Assembly: GCA_043749225.1 (NCBI GenBank)
Contig: JAYVEP010000154.1
Location: forward strand, 1-30,250
Direction: 5' to 3'
Source: JANXUC01 sp043749225
Lineage (GTDB): Bacteria > Acidobacteriota > Terriglobia > Terriglobales > Acidobacteriaceae
DNA: 30,250 nucleotides
Positions 15,480-25,500 of this stretch are shown one piece after another. The first letter of the stretch is position 1, and the number at the start of each line of letters is the position of its first letter. The notes under the pieces are model-generated. The model saw only the letters and a list, made by a program, of their open reading frames with translations, made no database searches and was not told where the DNA came from. The translations under genes were made by a program, and so were the position numbers.

Positions 15480-17093
15480 CTATTCCGGATCGCTGGGGTT
15501 GTTAAACAAAACTCCTAGCTTGATACTGCCGTGCCCGAACTGTGGAAAGTTAGGCGCGAAAGGATTAGCTGGTTCAAGAGTCGAAGCCGTGTCCTCTGGC
15601 GGAAACAAGACCAGCGAATTCAAGAATGCCCCAATGTAACGCTTCTGCCCCGCCGTGAGCGCTGCGTAGGCATTGCGTGATGCGAGCGCCTCGCCACCGT
15701 GGCGAAGAATCACATCGTCCAGCGTAGAGCTACGACCGTCATGACCGAACGGCGCCGTTGTTCCGACACCCCAGAGCGGGCGCGTCACAAACTGCGTTTG
15801 CAGTGTTCCATCATAGTTGCGCTCGTAGAAAGCTGGCCCAACATCGTGACGCTTGAAATCCGTAAAGATGTTCTGCACCACGAATGGATTCCCTTGCGGT
15901 TGCTTCAGCGGAGGGAAGCCGCTGCCGTCGTCTACCACATTGACCTTCGCGATCGCGGTGGCGAACAGACTGTTGAACACACCATTGACGGGATCGTAAA
16001 CCGTATCCAGGTCGGCTACACGGCGGTCCCGGTTGATTGTGAGATTGGCGAGGTGACAAGAATTGCAGCCAATCCGCTTCATCAACTGCGCACCCGCGTG
16101 AGTCTGCGAATCCTGTTGCGAAACTGCCGGCTTAAAGTAGTTCAGCAAGTAGAACTCGAGGTGATCGACCAGCGCGGTGTCAATTTCATTGCCATTGATC
16201 GGGTCGGGCGCTGAGGGCGGCTCAATCTTGTCTATAGAACCGTCCAGCACCATTCCGGCAGGAGTTACGACACGTCCGCCGGCATGAGCCGCAGCCAGGT
16301 CCGGATCTGCAGCCGCAAGTCCCATTTCGTTTCGCAGGGCGCCGACAATGAATTCGCGAATTGAAATCGTACTGCCTTCCGCAAAGAATGGCCTTACCCG
16401 CAAATCCGGATCGACGCCTTGCACCTGCGAGGTATCTACCGTTCCAGCCGGGCTCGCCGTAATTGAGCCGTAAGAAATTCCCTTGCTCGTCAGCACCACC
16501 GAAACCGGGCGCTTGGTGGCAACAGCCTTCGCAATGGCCTGGTCGCGCAAGTTTCGTAGATCCTGCGTAATCTCGTCAGCCAACATCTCTTTCAAACCGA
16601 GGCCGAAAAGGTGCGGAGCATCCCGGCTATCCGGACGAGTCGCAACGTCACCACCAGCACCTGCTGAACCGCGCGGCCGCCCATGACAAGCCGCGCAACT
16701 GTCGCCGAGGCCTGCGCCGATGGCACCATTCGTATTGATGTCGCCAGAGCCGTCTCCTGTGAGTGGTCCCTGCCCTTGCAGGCGGGTAAACTTGCGCTGA
16801 AACAACTGCCGGCCGCGCCGTACAGAACGAAACGGATCGCGCTGAATGATGAATACCGACGAGTCCGGAGCCATCGCGTCGCCGCGACCAGCGCCGATTT
16901 CGTCGAGCAAAGACTTGTTGATCCCGGCCTTGGCAGTGTTCGGTGCCAGCGTCTGATCCACCAGCTGCGCAGAAGCGAAGCCAGCTGAGATGAAGAATCC
17001 CGCGGATAGGATTCCAAGAGACCGCAAAGTATGTTTCCAACCTCGAACAGGCGTCGAAATTGCTTGTGACAGGAGCCCTCTGTGTGCGTGCAC
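15480..17093 (-). CDS. Di-heme oxidoreductase (cytochrome c peroxidase/MauG-like, DHOR family)
   Basis: The 537-residue exported protein carries two c-type heme sites, CAACH (133-137) and CNSCH (343-347). Further family blocks are RDAPHLFGLGL (about 157-167) and FVTRPLWGVGTTAPFGHDG in the C-terminal half. These match the putative di-heme thiol oxidoreductase group related to CcpA and MauG. It should move electrons in the periplasm; the true substrate is unknown. The signal peptide is hydrophobic at about 25-42 (LGILSAGFFISAGFASA), after a long N-region. The start is GTG at 17093, supported by TAGGAGG 5 bases upstream. It lies downstream of the Tat-exported propeller gene on the same strand, but 382 bases apart. 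Confidence 0.88.
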   Translation of the reverse strand: MHAHRGLLSQAISTPVRGWKHTLRSLGILSAGFFISAGFASAQLVDQTLAPNTAKAGINKSLLDEIGAGRGDAMAPDSSVFIIQRDPFRSVRRGRQLFQRKFTRLQGQGPLTGDGSGDINTNGAIGAGLGDSCAACHGRPRGSAGAGGDVATRPDSRDAPHLFGLGLKEMLADEITQDLRNLRDQAIAKAVATKRPVSVVLTSKGISYGSITASPAGTVDTSQVQGVDPDLRVRPFFAEGSTISIREFIVGALRNEMGLAAADPDLAAAHAGGRVVTPAGMVLDGSIDKIEPPSAPDPINGNEIDTALVDHLEFYLLNYFKPAVSQQDSQTHAGAQLMKRIGCNSCHLANLTINRDRRVADLDTVYDPVNGVFNSLFATAIAKVNVVDDGSGFPPLKQPQGNPFVVQNIFTDFKRHDVGPAFYERNYDGTLQTQFVTRPLWGVGTTAPFGHDGRSSTLDDVILRHGGEALASRNAYAALTAGQKRYIGAFLNSLVLFPPEDTASTLEPANPFAPNFPQFGHGSIKLGVLFNNPSDPE

Positions 17094-17475
17094 TGAATCC
17101 TCCTAGAGCCAAGACACCAACGGCTTCGGCTGAATGCCTTGACATTGCTCAGCAACCCTACACTCAAACCTTCTTGGACACTCAAGATCTCCTCGTAACC
17201 ATGAAACTGGTTATCTTTTCAACATGTTGCGTGGTGCTTGTTCAAAACAGTCCTGTTGAGTTTTGGCTGCATGAGCAGGAAATAGGCATAGCTTTTTGTG
17301 CTCTACTATCCGAACGGGTTGCGTTTGCTTCGACCAAAAGATGGATTGTGGGTTGTTCACTTGCTGATTGTGAGCCCTCGATATTCGGGCCGCAGGCATC
17401 ACTCCGCCAAATTCCCTCGGCCCACGTTATGGCAAGACCATCCGGCCCGTCCTCGGCGGTTACGTGGATAGCGCT
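17094..17475. other. 382-base gap, no gene recognised
   Basis: No frame here has a credible ribosome site plus family resemblance; the short open frames on both strands look accidental. The gap holds the ribosome site for the di-heme gene and a small inverted repeat, TAACCA (17196-17201) and TGGTTA (17208-17213). The sequence is more AT-rich than its flanks, as expected of a promoter region, but I cannot assign firm -35 and -10 boxes. Confidence 0.5.
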
Positions 17476-19203
17476 TTATGACTTTTGAATTCCGACTCCT
17501 TCGACGATCGTGGTGTAGCGGTCAATCGGCAGGTCAGTCAATGTATCGACACGGGTGCTAGGCTGGGGCCACCGAATTTCAAGTTTGTCGATCTTCGTGT
17601 GGGTTCCAATTCCGAGTACCTCGCGTGGATCATGAGAGGATAAGTAGCTTCCTCCAGCTATTTTGAGCCGTGTGCGCTTCACACCTCCCGCCTCCCAGGT
17701 GATTCGGGCACCCACCCCGTCCGGATTCGATTTCTTGCCCACCAACTTCACGCCCAGCCAGTGATTCCCTTTGGCCGCAACATTCCTGAGCAACAGTGGA
17801 GGACCGTCGTTGACAGCCACCAGAACGTCGACAGCACCATCGTTGTCGAAATCGCCGAGCGCCATTCCGCGTGCAGCGAACGAATCACTGAAGGCAGGCC
17901 CCGCTTTTTCGCTGACATTTTCAAACTTTCCAGCATGGTTGTGGAACAGAAGGAGCGGCTCTTTGTAGGTTACGTGTTTTGAATGAAGCTCAATTTTGTC
18001 GTCGGGATGACCGTTAGCGATGAACAGGTCCAGATCGCCATCGTTGTCATAGTCGAAAAACTTAACGCCCCACCCGCTCATCAGGCGGGTAACACTCCCG
18101 ATCCCTGTTTGGCCAGCCATGTCATCAAAGGTTTCGTCATGGTTGTTTTTGTAGATCGAATACATCTCTTGATCCACATTAGAAACAAACAGGTCTTCCC
18201 AGCCATCCTGATTAAAATCAGCGGCATCGACACCCATACCGGAACGGGCGCGGCCATCCAGGCTGTAGCCGACGCCGGATTGCAGGCCGATCTCTTCAAA
18301 CTTGCCACGGCCGCGGTTCGCGAACAGGAAATTCGGCATCGTGTCATTGGCGACAAACAGATCCATGCGGCCGTCGTTGTTGATGTCGGTTGCGACTACG
18401 CCCCAAGCCTTGCCAAGGGACTTCGCAATACCAGAGGATTGGCTAACGTCTGTAAAGGTGCCGTCGCCATTGTTGTGGAATAACCAGCTGGCCGCTGGCG
18501 GATAGACGCGAGGGATGCAATAGTAGCGCTCTCCATTCCTCTCATCGCCACAGAATTTGTTCTTTGATTTATCAAACTCTACAAAACGGCACACGAACAA
18601 ATCCAGCCTGCCATCGTTATCGTAGTCGAACCAAACTGCGCTCGACCCCCATCCGGGCGCGCTAACTCCAGCCTTAGCGGTGACATCGGTGAACGTGCCA
18701 TCGCCGTTGTTGTGGTAAAGAATGCTGCCGCCGTACTGCGTGACGTAGATGTCCGAGAAGCCATCACCGTCATAGTCACCTACGGCGACGCCCATGCCGT
18801 AGCCGCCACCTGGAACTCCGGCCTTCTCGGTTACGTCGGTAAACGTGCCATCACGATTGTTGTGGTAAAGCGCGTTGCGCAAAGGCGGTTTGGGGTCGAA
18901 AAAATCGCAACGCCCGCTGTTAATCAGATAGATATCCATCCAGCCATCGTTGTCGTAATCGAGGAAAGCGCATCCCGCACCGGTAGTTTCCGGAAGGTAA
19001 TATTGCGGCGAACGCCCGCTGACATGGAGCCAGTTGATTCCGCTGACAGCAGGAGGGACGATCTCGAACAGATTTCCGGACGCGGTTGGAGCAACTGCCG
19101 CAGCTTGGAGAACGGACATCGCCGGATGCGAATACGCCAGAATTGACGCTGAGCCAGCCGCACGAGCGGCGGTCCGTAGGAAGTGTCTTCGCGAGAAAGG
19201 CAA
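17476..19203 (-). CDS. Tat-exported FG-GAP/ASPIC-UnbV (CRTAC1-like) protein
   Basis: The 575-residue product begins with a Tat signal, SRRHFLR (4-10), followed by a weakly hydrophobic stretch, so it is probably exported folded. The body has seven FG-GAP/VCBS-type calcium loops of the form DxDxDGxxD (for example DYDNDGWMD, DYDGDGFSD, DYDNDGRLD, DFNQDGWED), consistent with a seven-bladed beta-propeller. Residues about 482-558 match the ASPIC/UnbV domain (GNHWLGVKLVGKKSNPDGVGA, then LEIRWP). The molecular role of these proteins is poorly known; adhesion or binding to polysaccharide is often proposed. AGGAGA sits 17 bases before the ATG, which is far. The di-heme gene is next downstream. It is smaller than the related fusion protein at 22560. 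Confidence 0.88.
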   Translation of the reverse strand: MPFSRRHFLRTAARAAGSASILAYSHPAMSVLQAAAVAPTASGNLFEIVPPAVSGINWLHVSGRSPQYYLPETTGAGCAFLDYDNDGWMDIYLINSGRCDFFDPKPPLRNALYHNNRDGTFTDVTEKAGVPGGGYGMGVAVGDYDGDGFSDIYVTQYGGSILYHNNGDGTFTDVTAKAGVSAPGWGSSAVWFDYDNDGRLDLFVCRFVEFDKSKNKFCGDERNGERYYCIPRVYPPAASWLFHNNGDGTFTDVSQSSGIAKSLGKAWGVVATDINNDGRMDLFVANDTMPNFLFANRGRGKFEEIGLQSGVGYSLDGRARSGMGVDAADFNQDGWEDLFVSNVDQEMYSIYKNNHDETFDDMAGQTGIGSVTRLMSGWGVKFFDYDNDGDLDLFIANGHPDDKIELHSKHVTYKEPLLLFHNHAGKFENVSEKAGPAFSDSFAARGMALGDFDNDGAVDVLVAVNDGPPLLLRNVAAKGNHWLGVKLVGKKSNPDGVGARITWEAGGVKRTRLKIAGGSYLSSHDPREVLGIGTHTKIDKLEIRWPQPSTRVDTLTDLPIDRYTTIVEGVGIQKS

Positions 19204-19330
19204 AGTCAGTTGAATTCTCCTGGCAACGAATACTGTACGATTTTACTGGCTTTCGCCGGGTTGCTTCCAAGGAATCCGCTAGATGGCGCCACAATAGCGA
19301 ACGCTCAGATAGAATTTCGTTGAGCCATTC

Positions 19331-20569
19331 ATGACCGCCCAACCCACCCCCTCCACTCTCCCGCACCCGTTGCAAGGAATTAAAGTACTAGACCTATCCC
19401 GCGTACTAGCGGGGCCGTGGGCTGGTCAACTGTTGGCTGACTATGGCGCCGACGTTATCAAAGTGGAGCGCCCTGGAACCGGCGACGATACTCGGGCATG
19501 GGGGCCGCCATTTGCCAAAGATACCAAAGGTAATTGCCTTCCGCTCGAATCTGCGTACTACCTGAGCGCCAATCGCGGAAAACGGTCTATTGCTTTGGAT
19601 ATCACGAGCCCTGCTGGACAGGAAGTTATCCGGGATCTCTCGCGGCGTGCGGACATCCTCATTGAAAATTACAAAGTCGGAGGGCTGGCACAATACGGCT
19701 TGGACTACGAATCCCTCCGCATGCTGAATCCTCGATTAATCTACTGTTCCATTACTGGATTCGGCCAGACAGGGCCGCTGGCGAAACGCGCGGGTTACGA
19801 CCTGATGATTCAGGCCATGGGGGGCCTGATGAGCATCACCGGCGAGCCTGATTCGCAAGCGGGAGGCGGCCCGCAGAAAGTTGGGGTCGCGGCAGTGGAT
19901 ATTCTCACGGGTGTTTATGCCGTGAGCGCTATTCTTGCAGTGCTGCACCAGCGCGAATCAACCGGCAGAGGTCAGCATGTTGATGCCGCGCTCTTCGATG
20001 TACAGCTAGCGATGCTCGCCAACCAGGGCTCCAACTATCTGGTGGGAGGTGTGGTGCCGGAGCGCATTGGGACAGCGCACCCCAATATCGTTCCCTATCA
20101 GCGATTCGCAACCAAGGATGGATTCTTGGTGCTGGCTGTCGGCACGGAGGGTCAGTTTGCAACAGTTTGCAAACTCATCGGCTTCCCCAATTTACCGCAA
20201 GACTCTCGCTTCTCGACCAATGCAGTCCGTGTCCGCAATCGAAAGGAACTGGTATCTATTTTTGAAGCAGCGTTTCGCCAGCGCAACACTAACGATTGGA
20301 TAGGCCTTTTGGAACAGGAAAACGTTCCCTGCGCGCCGGTTCGCGAGTTGGACGAAGTCTTCGTCGACCCGCAAGTCGCGGCCCGCGGCATGATTTTGGA
20401 GTCAGAGCACCCGGACGCGGGCACAATTCGTACAGTCGCCCAGCCCATTAAGCTTTCAGCGGCGTTGACGCAGAACGGCAGAGTGCCGCCGCGAGTTGGC
20501 GAACACACACACGAGATACTGCAAGAACTTGGCTACGACGAGGAAAAGATTAAGAAGTTGAACTTGTAA
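19331..20569 (+). CDS. Class III CoA-transferase (CaiB/BaiF family)
   Basis: The 412-residue protein matches family III CoA-transferases, which move CoA between carboxylic acids through an aspartyl-CoA anhydride. The N-terminus has VLDLSRVLAGPWAGQLLADYGADVIKVE (19-46). The catalytic Asp is probably Asp157 in AGYDLMIQAMGG, as in formyl-CoA transferase. GQHVDAALFD and CAPVRELDEVFVDPQVAARGM are further family blocks. The length is typical. Donor and acceptor are not predictable; annotations such as formyl-, succinyl- or racemase-type would be guesses. It stands alone: it diverges from the propeller gene (127-base spacer) and converges on the S1 gene (42-base spacer). Confidence 0.9.
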   Translation: MTAQPTPSTLPHPLQGIKVLDLSRVLAGPWAGQLLADYGADVIKVERPGTGDDTRAWGPPFAKDTKGNCLPLESAYYLSANRGKRSIALDITSPAGQEVIRDLSRRADILIENYKVGGLAQYGLDYESLRMLNPRLIYCSITGFGQTGPLAKRAGYDLMIQAMGGLMSITGEPDSQAGGGPQKVGVAAVDILTGVYAVSAILAVLHQRESTGRGQHVDAALFDVQLAMLANQGSNYLVGGVVPERIGTAHPNIVPYQRFATKDGFLVLAVGTEGQFATVCKLIGFPNLPQDSRFSTNAVRVRNRKELVSIFEAAFRQRNTNDWIGLLEQENVPCAPVRELDEVFVDPQVAARGMILESEHPDAGTIRTVAQPIKLSAALTQNGRVPPRVGEHTHEILQELGYDEEKIKKLNL

Positions 20570-20611
20570 CACCGGCATCTTCTCGGCGGTCGCGAGTATT
20601 GCGCCCTTGCA

Positions 20612-22402
20612 CTAGGCCAATTCCAATTCAATTTTCTTAGCATCCGCATCCAGCTTTACGATCCGGAAACTCCTGATCTGCCCTGCTTGCAACGCTTCCG
20701 GCTTCTTTTCGCCGCTGGGTGCACCGCCCTTCCAGCGGGCATTCAGCATCGAACTTAGCGACGACAAATCAGCCTTACCCTGTCCCGGAGTCGACGCGGA
20801 AGGTGCCTCCGCGACCGGAGATTCCTTCGCGACTTTGCAGGAAGCCTGAATTCCCTCCCCCAGGTCCACCCGCGCCCGTCCGTCCGCAACTTCGATCAAG
20901 CGCCCTGTGACCACATCACCCGCCTTACGTTCAGCAATGTACTCGTCGATTCCAGTGGGAACGAGTTGCTTCATACTCAATCGCAATTGCCGTTTTTCCA
21001 GATCCAGCGCAAGCACTTGGGCTTTTACAATCTGTCCCAATCGCAGCACATCCTGTGGATGACCAATTCGGACATTCTCCGAGGCGTAGTGTTCATTCGC
21101 CTTGTCAGCCTTCTTCCCGGAGCTAATTTCGCTCACGTGAATCATGCCTTCAACACCTTCGGAAATTTGTAGGAAGGCTCCGAACTTCGTAAAGCTGGTG
21201 ACGGGACCTTCGACGACCGATCCAACCGCGAACTTCTGTTCAGCTTCCGCCCAAGGATCGCCCAACGCCTGCTTGAGGCCCAGGGAGATTCGGTGGTCGG
21301 CCATGTTGACGCCTAATATCACAGCCTCAACGGCATCACCTTGTTTGAGCAGATCGCTGGCCTTCCGAACCCTCTTCGCCCACGACATTTCTGAAACATG
21401 AATCAACCCTTCAATCCCCGGTTCCAATTCCACAAACGCGCCAAAATCTGCAACACTTGTCACGCAACCACGCACGCGCTCGCCAGCCTTGTATTTCTCC
21501 GCCACGGAATCCCACGGGTGCGGCAAGAGTTGCTTCATCCCCACGGCAATGCGGCGCTTGCCGGATTCTGACGTTATCTTCAGCACCTTTACATCAACTT
21601 GCTGCCCCACAGTGAGCACGTCGGCAGGCTTGTTCACCCGGCCCCAGGAAATTTCGCCAACATGAAGCAAGGCATCCACGCCGCCCATGTCAACAAACGC
21701 GCCGTAGTCGGTGAGACTGCGAATCGTGCCGCTGGCAACATCTCCTTCCTGAATTTCAGAATAACGACGATCTTTTACGGAACGCTCTTGTTCCTCGGCA
21801 AGAACGCGGCGGTCCACTACAATGTCCTCGTCATCAACATCCAGCTTGATGATGCGGCAACGAATTTCCTGCCCGACCAAGTTCGCCAGTTCAGCCGCGT
21901 CACGGGCCCCGCTCCGCGAACCAGGCATGAATGCGCGCACCCCAACGTCGACGCTAAGGCCGCCCTTGATAACGCCTGTCACGGTACCGACAATCGCCGC
22001 CTGCGAAGCGAAGGCCTGCTCCAGCGAAATCCAGTCCTTGGGACGATCGACCTTGAAGCGAGAAAGCGTGTAATAGCCTTCTGTATCGCGACCCTTCACG
22101 GAGACCCGTATCTTGTCGCCGAGTTGAACCGTCTCTCCAGCGGCGACAAAATCCGCGAGCGGCAGAATCCCTTCCGTCTTGAATCCGATGTCGAGAAGAA
22201 CCGAGTCCGCAGTGATAGCCGCAACGGTGCCTTCCAACTGCTTGCTGCCGTCGTCAGCTCTGCGCGAATGACTTCGCTCGTATTGCGAAAGAAGATCCTT
22301 AAAGGACTCCCCGGTTTCGGCCGCTATCGGCGAGTTGGAGGAGGTTGGATTCGACCCACTGGAATCTAGCACGGTTGACTTTAGCTCGCTTGTATCAGAC
22401 AT
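20612..22402 (-). CDS. rpsA: 30S ribosomal protein S1 homologue with six S1 domains
   Basis: S1 binds mRNA and helps the 30S subunit start translation. The 596 residues hold S1 OB-fold repeats at about 55-116, 136-200, 219-290, 306-377, 393-478 and 494-596. The best-conserved repeats have FGAFVEL.PGIEGLIHVSEMSW-type cores. An unstructured Ser/Thr-rich head (1-40) precedes them. Domain 5 carries an extra loop (about 430-450), and domain 6 is split by a Pro/Ser/Gly-rich insert (about 527-570). Whether this is the sole S1 of the cell or a paralogue cannot be told here; cmk and ihfB, common S1 neighbours, are absent. No clear ribosome site is visible before ATG 22402, which is usual for rpsA. Confidence 0.9.
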   Translation of the reverse strand: MSDTSELKSTVLDSSGSNPTSSNSPIAAETGESFKDLLSQYERSHSRRADDGSKQLEGTVAAITADSVLLDIGFKTEGILPLADFVAAGETVQLGDKIRVSVKGRDTEGYYTLSRFKVDRPKDWISLEQAFASQAAIVGTVTGVIKGGLSVDVGVRAFMPGSRSGARDAAELANLVGQEIRCRIIKLDVDDEDIVVDRRVLAEEQERSVKDRRYSEIQEGDVASGTIRSLTDYGAFVDMGGVDALLHVGEISWGRVNKPADVLTVGQQVDVKVLKITSESGKRRIAVGMKQLLPHPWDSVAEKYKAGERVRGCVTSVADFGAFVELEPGIEGLIHVSEMSWAKRVRKASDLLKQGDAVEAVILGVNMADHRISLGLKQALGDPWAEAEQKFAVGSVVEGPVTSFTKFGAFLQISEGVEGMIHVSEISSGKKADKANEHYASENVRIGHPQDVLRLGQIVKAQVLALDLEKRQLRLSMKQLVPTGIDEYIAERKAGDVVTGRLIEVADGRARVDLGEGIQASCKVAKESPVAEAPSASTPGQGKADLSSLSSMLNARWKGGAPSGEKKPEALQAGQIRSFRIVKLDADAKKIELELA

Positions 22403-22495
22403 GAGAGGTGGGAACCTTATCGTGGAAGAACCCTTCTAGAATAACATTGAGCCTGCGACGAAGGCTCGTTCGTCCTGCAACACTGTCCAGCAACC

Positions 22496-22524
22496 TTGAC
22501 CCCACCATTGCCTGCTGTTAGCTT
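22496..22524 (+). promoter_or_regulatory. Candidate promoter for the large propeller-redoxin-TPR gene
   Basis: TTGACC (five of six -35 positions) and TAGCTT (three of six -10 positions) are 17 bases apart. Transcription would start near 22531, leaving a leader of about 30 bases before the proposed CTG start and including its GGAGG site. The weak -10 box keeps confidence low. Confidence 0.3.
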
Positions 22525-22546
22525 CTAAATTCCACGCAAGCCGTGC

Positions 22547-22562
22547 GGAGGTCACCGTTCTG
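22547..22562 (+). promoter_or_regulatory. Ribosome site GGAGG and CTG start codon
   Basis: GGAGG (22547-22551) lies 8 bases before CTG at 22560. The frame is open back to a TGA at 22497 and has no ATG, GTG or TTG before 22644. Starting at 22560 adds 28 residues and creates a full Tat signal; starting at TTG 22644 would cut the signal after its twin arginines. Confidence 0.55.
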
Positions 22563-25500
22563 AGCGGTCCGAAAAAGACGCACCATCGCAAGGATAAGGA
22601 TAAAGATAAGTTCTTCCTGCCGAATCCAAGGCGACGCGATTTCTTGATTTCGTCCGGCTATGCTGGTGGAGCAGCTTTCCTCACCGCGAATCTTGGGAGT
22701 ATGGCGTTCCCATTCACGGGCGATTCCGGATCGCATCAGGTGCAGGAGTACCATTTACATCCACACTATCGGTCACGGATACCTCTCGATGCCGCGCTGC
22801 TCAAGGCAAGAGCTGGTCAAGACGAATTCATCACCGAAAAATATGCGGACCAGCTCGCGGTCGTGCTCCGTCGATGGAGTATCGGCCTGCGAGAATCTCC
22901 GCAGGACTTGAAGCCGTTCGAAGCGTCACTGGCGCCAGACTTCTTGGGGTCCTCCCTGCAACCGACAGAGTCGCGGCAGCTCCGAGTGGGTCCCGTTGAA
23001 GCTCAGCGACGAATGTTTTCATCGTCGCTTTCTCTCGGGCGAGAAGCATTCCTTGCCGGATTCCGATCCTTCCTCGGAGATGTTACGAAGTTTCTCACCG
23101 TTGACTTTCAGATAACTAGCATTCGCGAAGAAGGCAGTGGACGGCTCAAAACTCGCATCCTTTACGAACTTGTTTACAGCGCTGCGGGAGTCCATCGCGA
23201 ACAACACGTCGGCGAGTGGGAAATCGAATGGAACAACCCGCCTGCGGGAGAATTTCGAGCATTCCGCTGGCGAGCCCTCGGGGAAACATGGAGCCGGTCC
23301 ATCGCGCCGGTGTTTCAAGATGTCTCAGCAGCGGCGCTCGGAGGCAATTCTTCCTACGCGCAGCAATTGCTCCACGGTTCCGACTACTGGCGCACCCTTC
23401 TCGACGGTGCTAGCGGTATCGATATCTATGGCCACAACGGAATCTCTGTCGGTGATATCGACAACGACGGCTTCGATGATCTCTACATCTGTCAACCAGC
23501 TGGCCTGCCGAACCGTCTATATCGCAATCGCGGGGATGGAACGTTCGAAGACATCACTGAGGCATCGGGTCTTGGAATTCTTGAGAACTCCGCATGTGCG
23601 CTCTTCGCCGACATAAGTAACAACGGCCGCCAGGACCTCATCGTAGTTCGAACGAACGGCCCGCTGCTCTTCATGAATGAGGGCGCAGGAAAGTTTCGGC
23701 AACAGCCCGGGGCCTTCCGTTTCGCGAATCCCCCGCAGGGGACATTTACAGGAGCTGCCATCGCCGACTACGACTGCGACGGATGGCTGGATATCTACTT
23801 CTGCCTCTACGCGTACTACCAAGGTACAAACCAATACAAATATCCGAGTCCTTATTACGACGCCGAGAATGGCCCGCCGAACTTCATGATGCGGAACAAT
23901 CGTGATGGGACATTTCGCGATGTAACGGCGGAATCGGGACTTAGTCGAAACAACGCGCGCTACAGTTTCTGCTGTGGATGGAATGACTATAATCGCGACG
24001 GCTGGCCGGATTTGTATGTGGTAAATGATTTCGGACGCAAAAACCTCTACCGCAATAACGGCGATGGAACCTTTACCGATGTCGCCGCGCAGACTGGCGT
24101 AGAAGACACAGGCGCTGGCATGTCGGTCTGCTGGTTCGACCATGATAATGACGGCGCGGATGACCTCTACGTAGCTAACATGTGGACCGCCGCCGGTCAG
24201 CGTATTGCAGAACAACAACCTTTCCAAAACAGATCGTCTGCCCATGTAAGGACTATGTATCAGAAACATGCCATGGGTAACTCTTTGCTGCGAAACAACG
24301 GAGACAGCTTCCGCGATGTTACCGCTGCGGCAGGCGTAGGAAACGGCCGCTGGGCGTGGTGTAGCGACGCTTGGGACTTCGATCATGACGGTTTTGAGGA
24401 TCTTTACGTCACCAACGGTATGGTTTCTGGACCCGCAATGGAAAACTCGCCAACCGAAGACCTCAACAGCTTCTTTTGGCGCCAGGTTGTTGCTAACTCG
24501 CCTGAGGGCAAAGCTACTTCGCACGCTTACGAAGATGGATGGAACGCGATCAACGAACTCATTCGCTCCGACAGCGCCTGGAGCGGCTCGGAGCGCAATG
24601 TTTTTTTCGCGAACAACCGCGATGGAACATTTTCTGACGTCTCAGGCGCGGTTGGATTGGACTACCTCGAGGACGGACGAGCTTTCGCTCTCGCGGACTT
24701 TGACCACGACGGGCGCCTCGAAGTTTTTTTGAAAAACAGGAACGGCCCGCAAGTGCGAGTGCTCAAGAATGTCATACAAGATCTGCCGGCCTCGATTGTT
24801 TTCAGGCTGCGCGGAGTCGCCAGCAATCGCGATGCGATCGGCGCCGCAGTTACGATTGAAACAGACACAGGTCGTCAATCTCGTATGTTACGCGCAGGAT
24901 CAGGCTTTCTTGCGCAACACAGCAAGGAAGTAGTGTTCGGACTAGGTAAAGCCAAAACAATTCAACGCGCCTCTATCCGATGGCCCAACGGAGTTCTACA
25001 ACACTTAGGCGAGCTGCCGATCAATCATCGCATCTGGGTGGAGGAAGGAACCGCACCGTCGCGCATTGAACCCTTTGTTTCCAGCCCTAAGTACGAGAAT
25101 GCTACTTCAGTCATAGAAGAACCTGAAACAACTCCCGCCACCGTAGGAACGTGGTTGCTTGCGCCAATATCGGCACCTGGCTTCTCTCTTCCGGACTTGT
25201 CCGGCAAGATAGTTACGTTGTCTTCGCTTCGCGGTCAACCTTTGTTTCTCAATTTTTGGGTATCGCAGTCCGAAACCTGCTTACGGGATCTCGAGGCCCT
25301 CAGTCAGCGAAGCAGCAATTGGGCGAAACTCGGCCTGCAAGTACTAACGGTGAATTGTGACGCTGCGTTCGGGGTCAAAGACAACTCGATTGCGGCGGGA
25401 AACAATCGCTTCGCAATCCCCATCCTGCAGGCATCCGAAGATGTGGCTGGTGTTTACAACCTGCTCTATCGCTACTTGTTCGACCGCCACCGTGACTTGA

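Noticed and set aside
17196..17213. Inverted repeat TAACCA/TGGTTA as an operator
   Set aside because: Only 6-bp arms with a 6-base loop and no nearby promoter boxes I could assign; chance is likely.
17211..17402. 63-codon minus-strand frame in the gap before the di-heme gene
   Set aside because: No ribosome site, no signal or domain, and composition unlike the neighbouring genes.
23517..24524. 335-codon minus-strand open frame
   Set aside because: It mirrors the FG-GAP region of the large fusion gene; repeats of Asp/Asn/Gly codons give long stop-free antisense frames.
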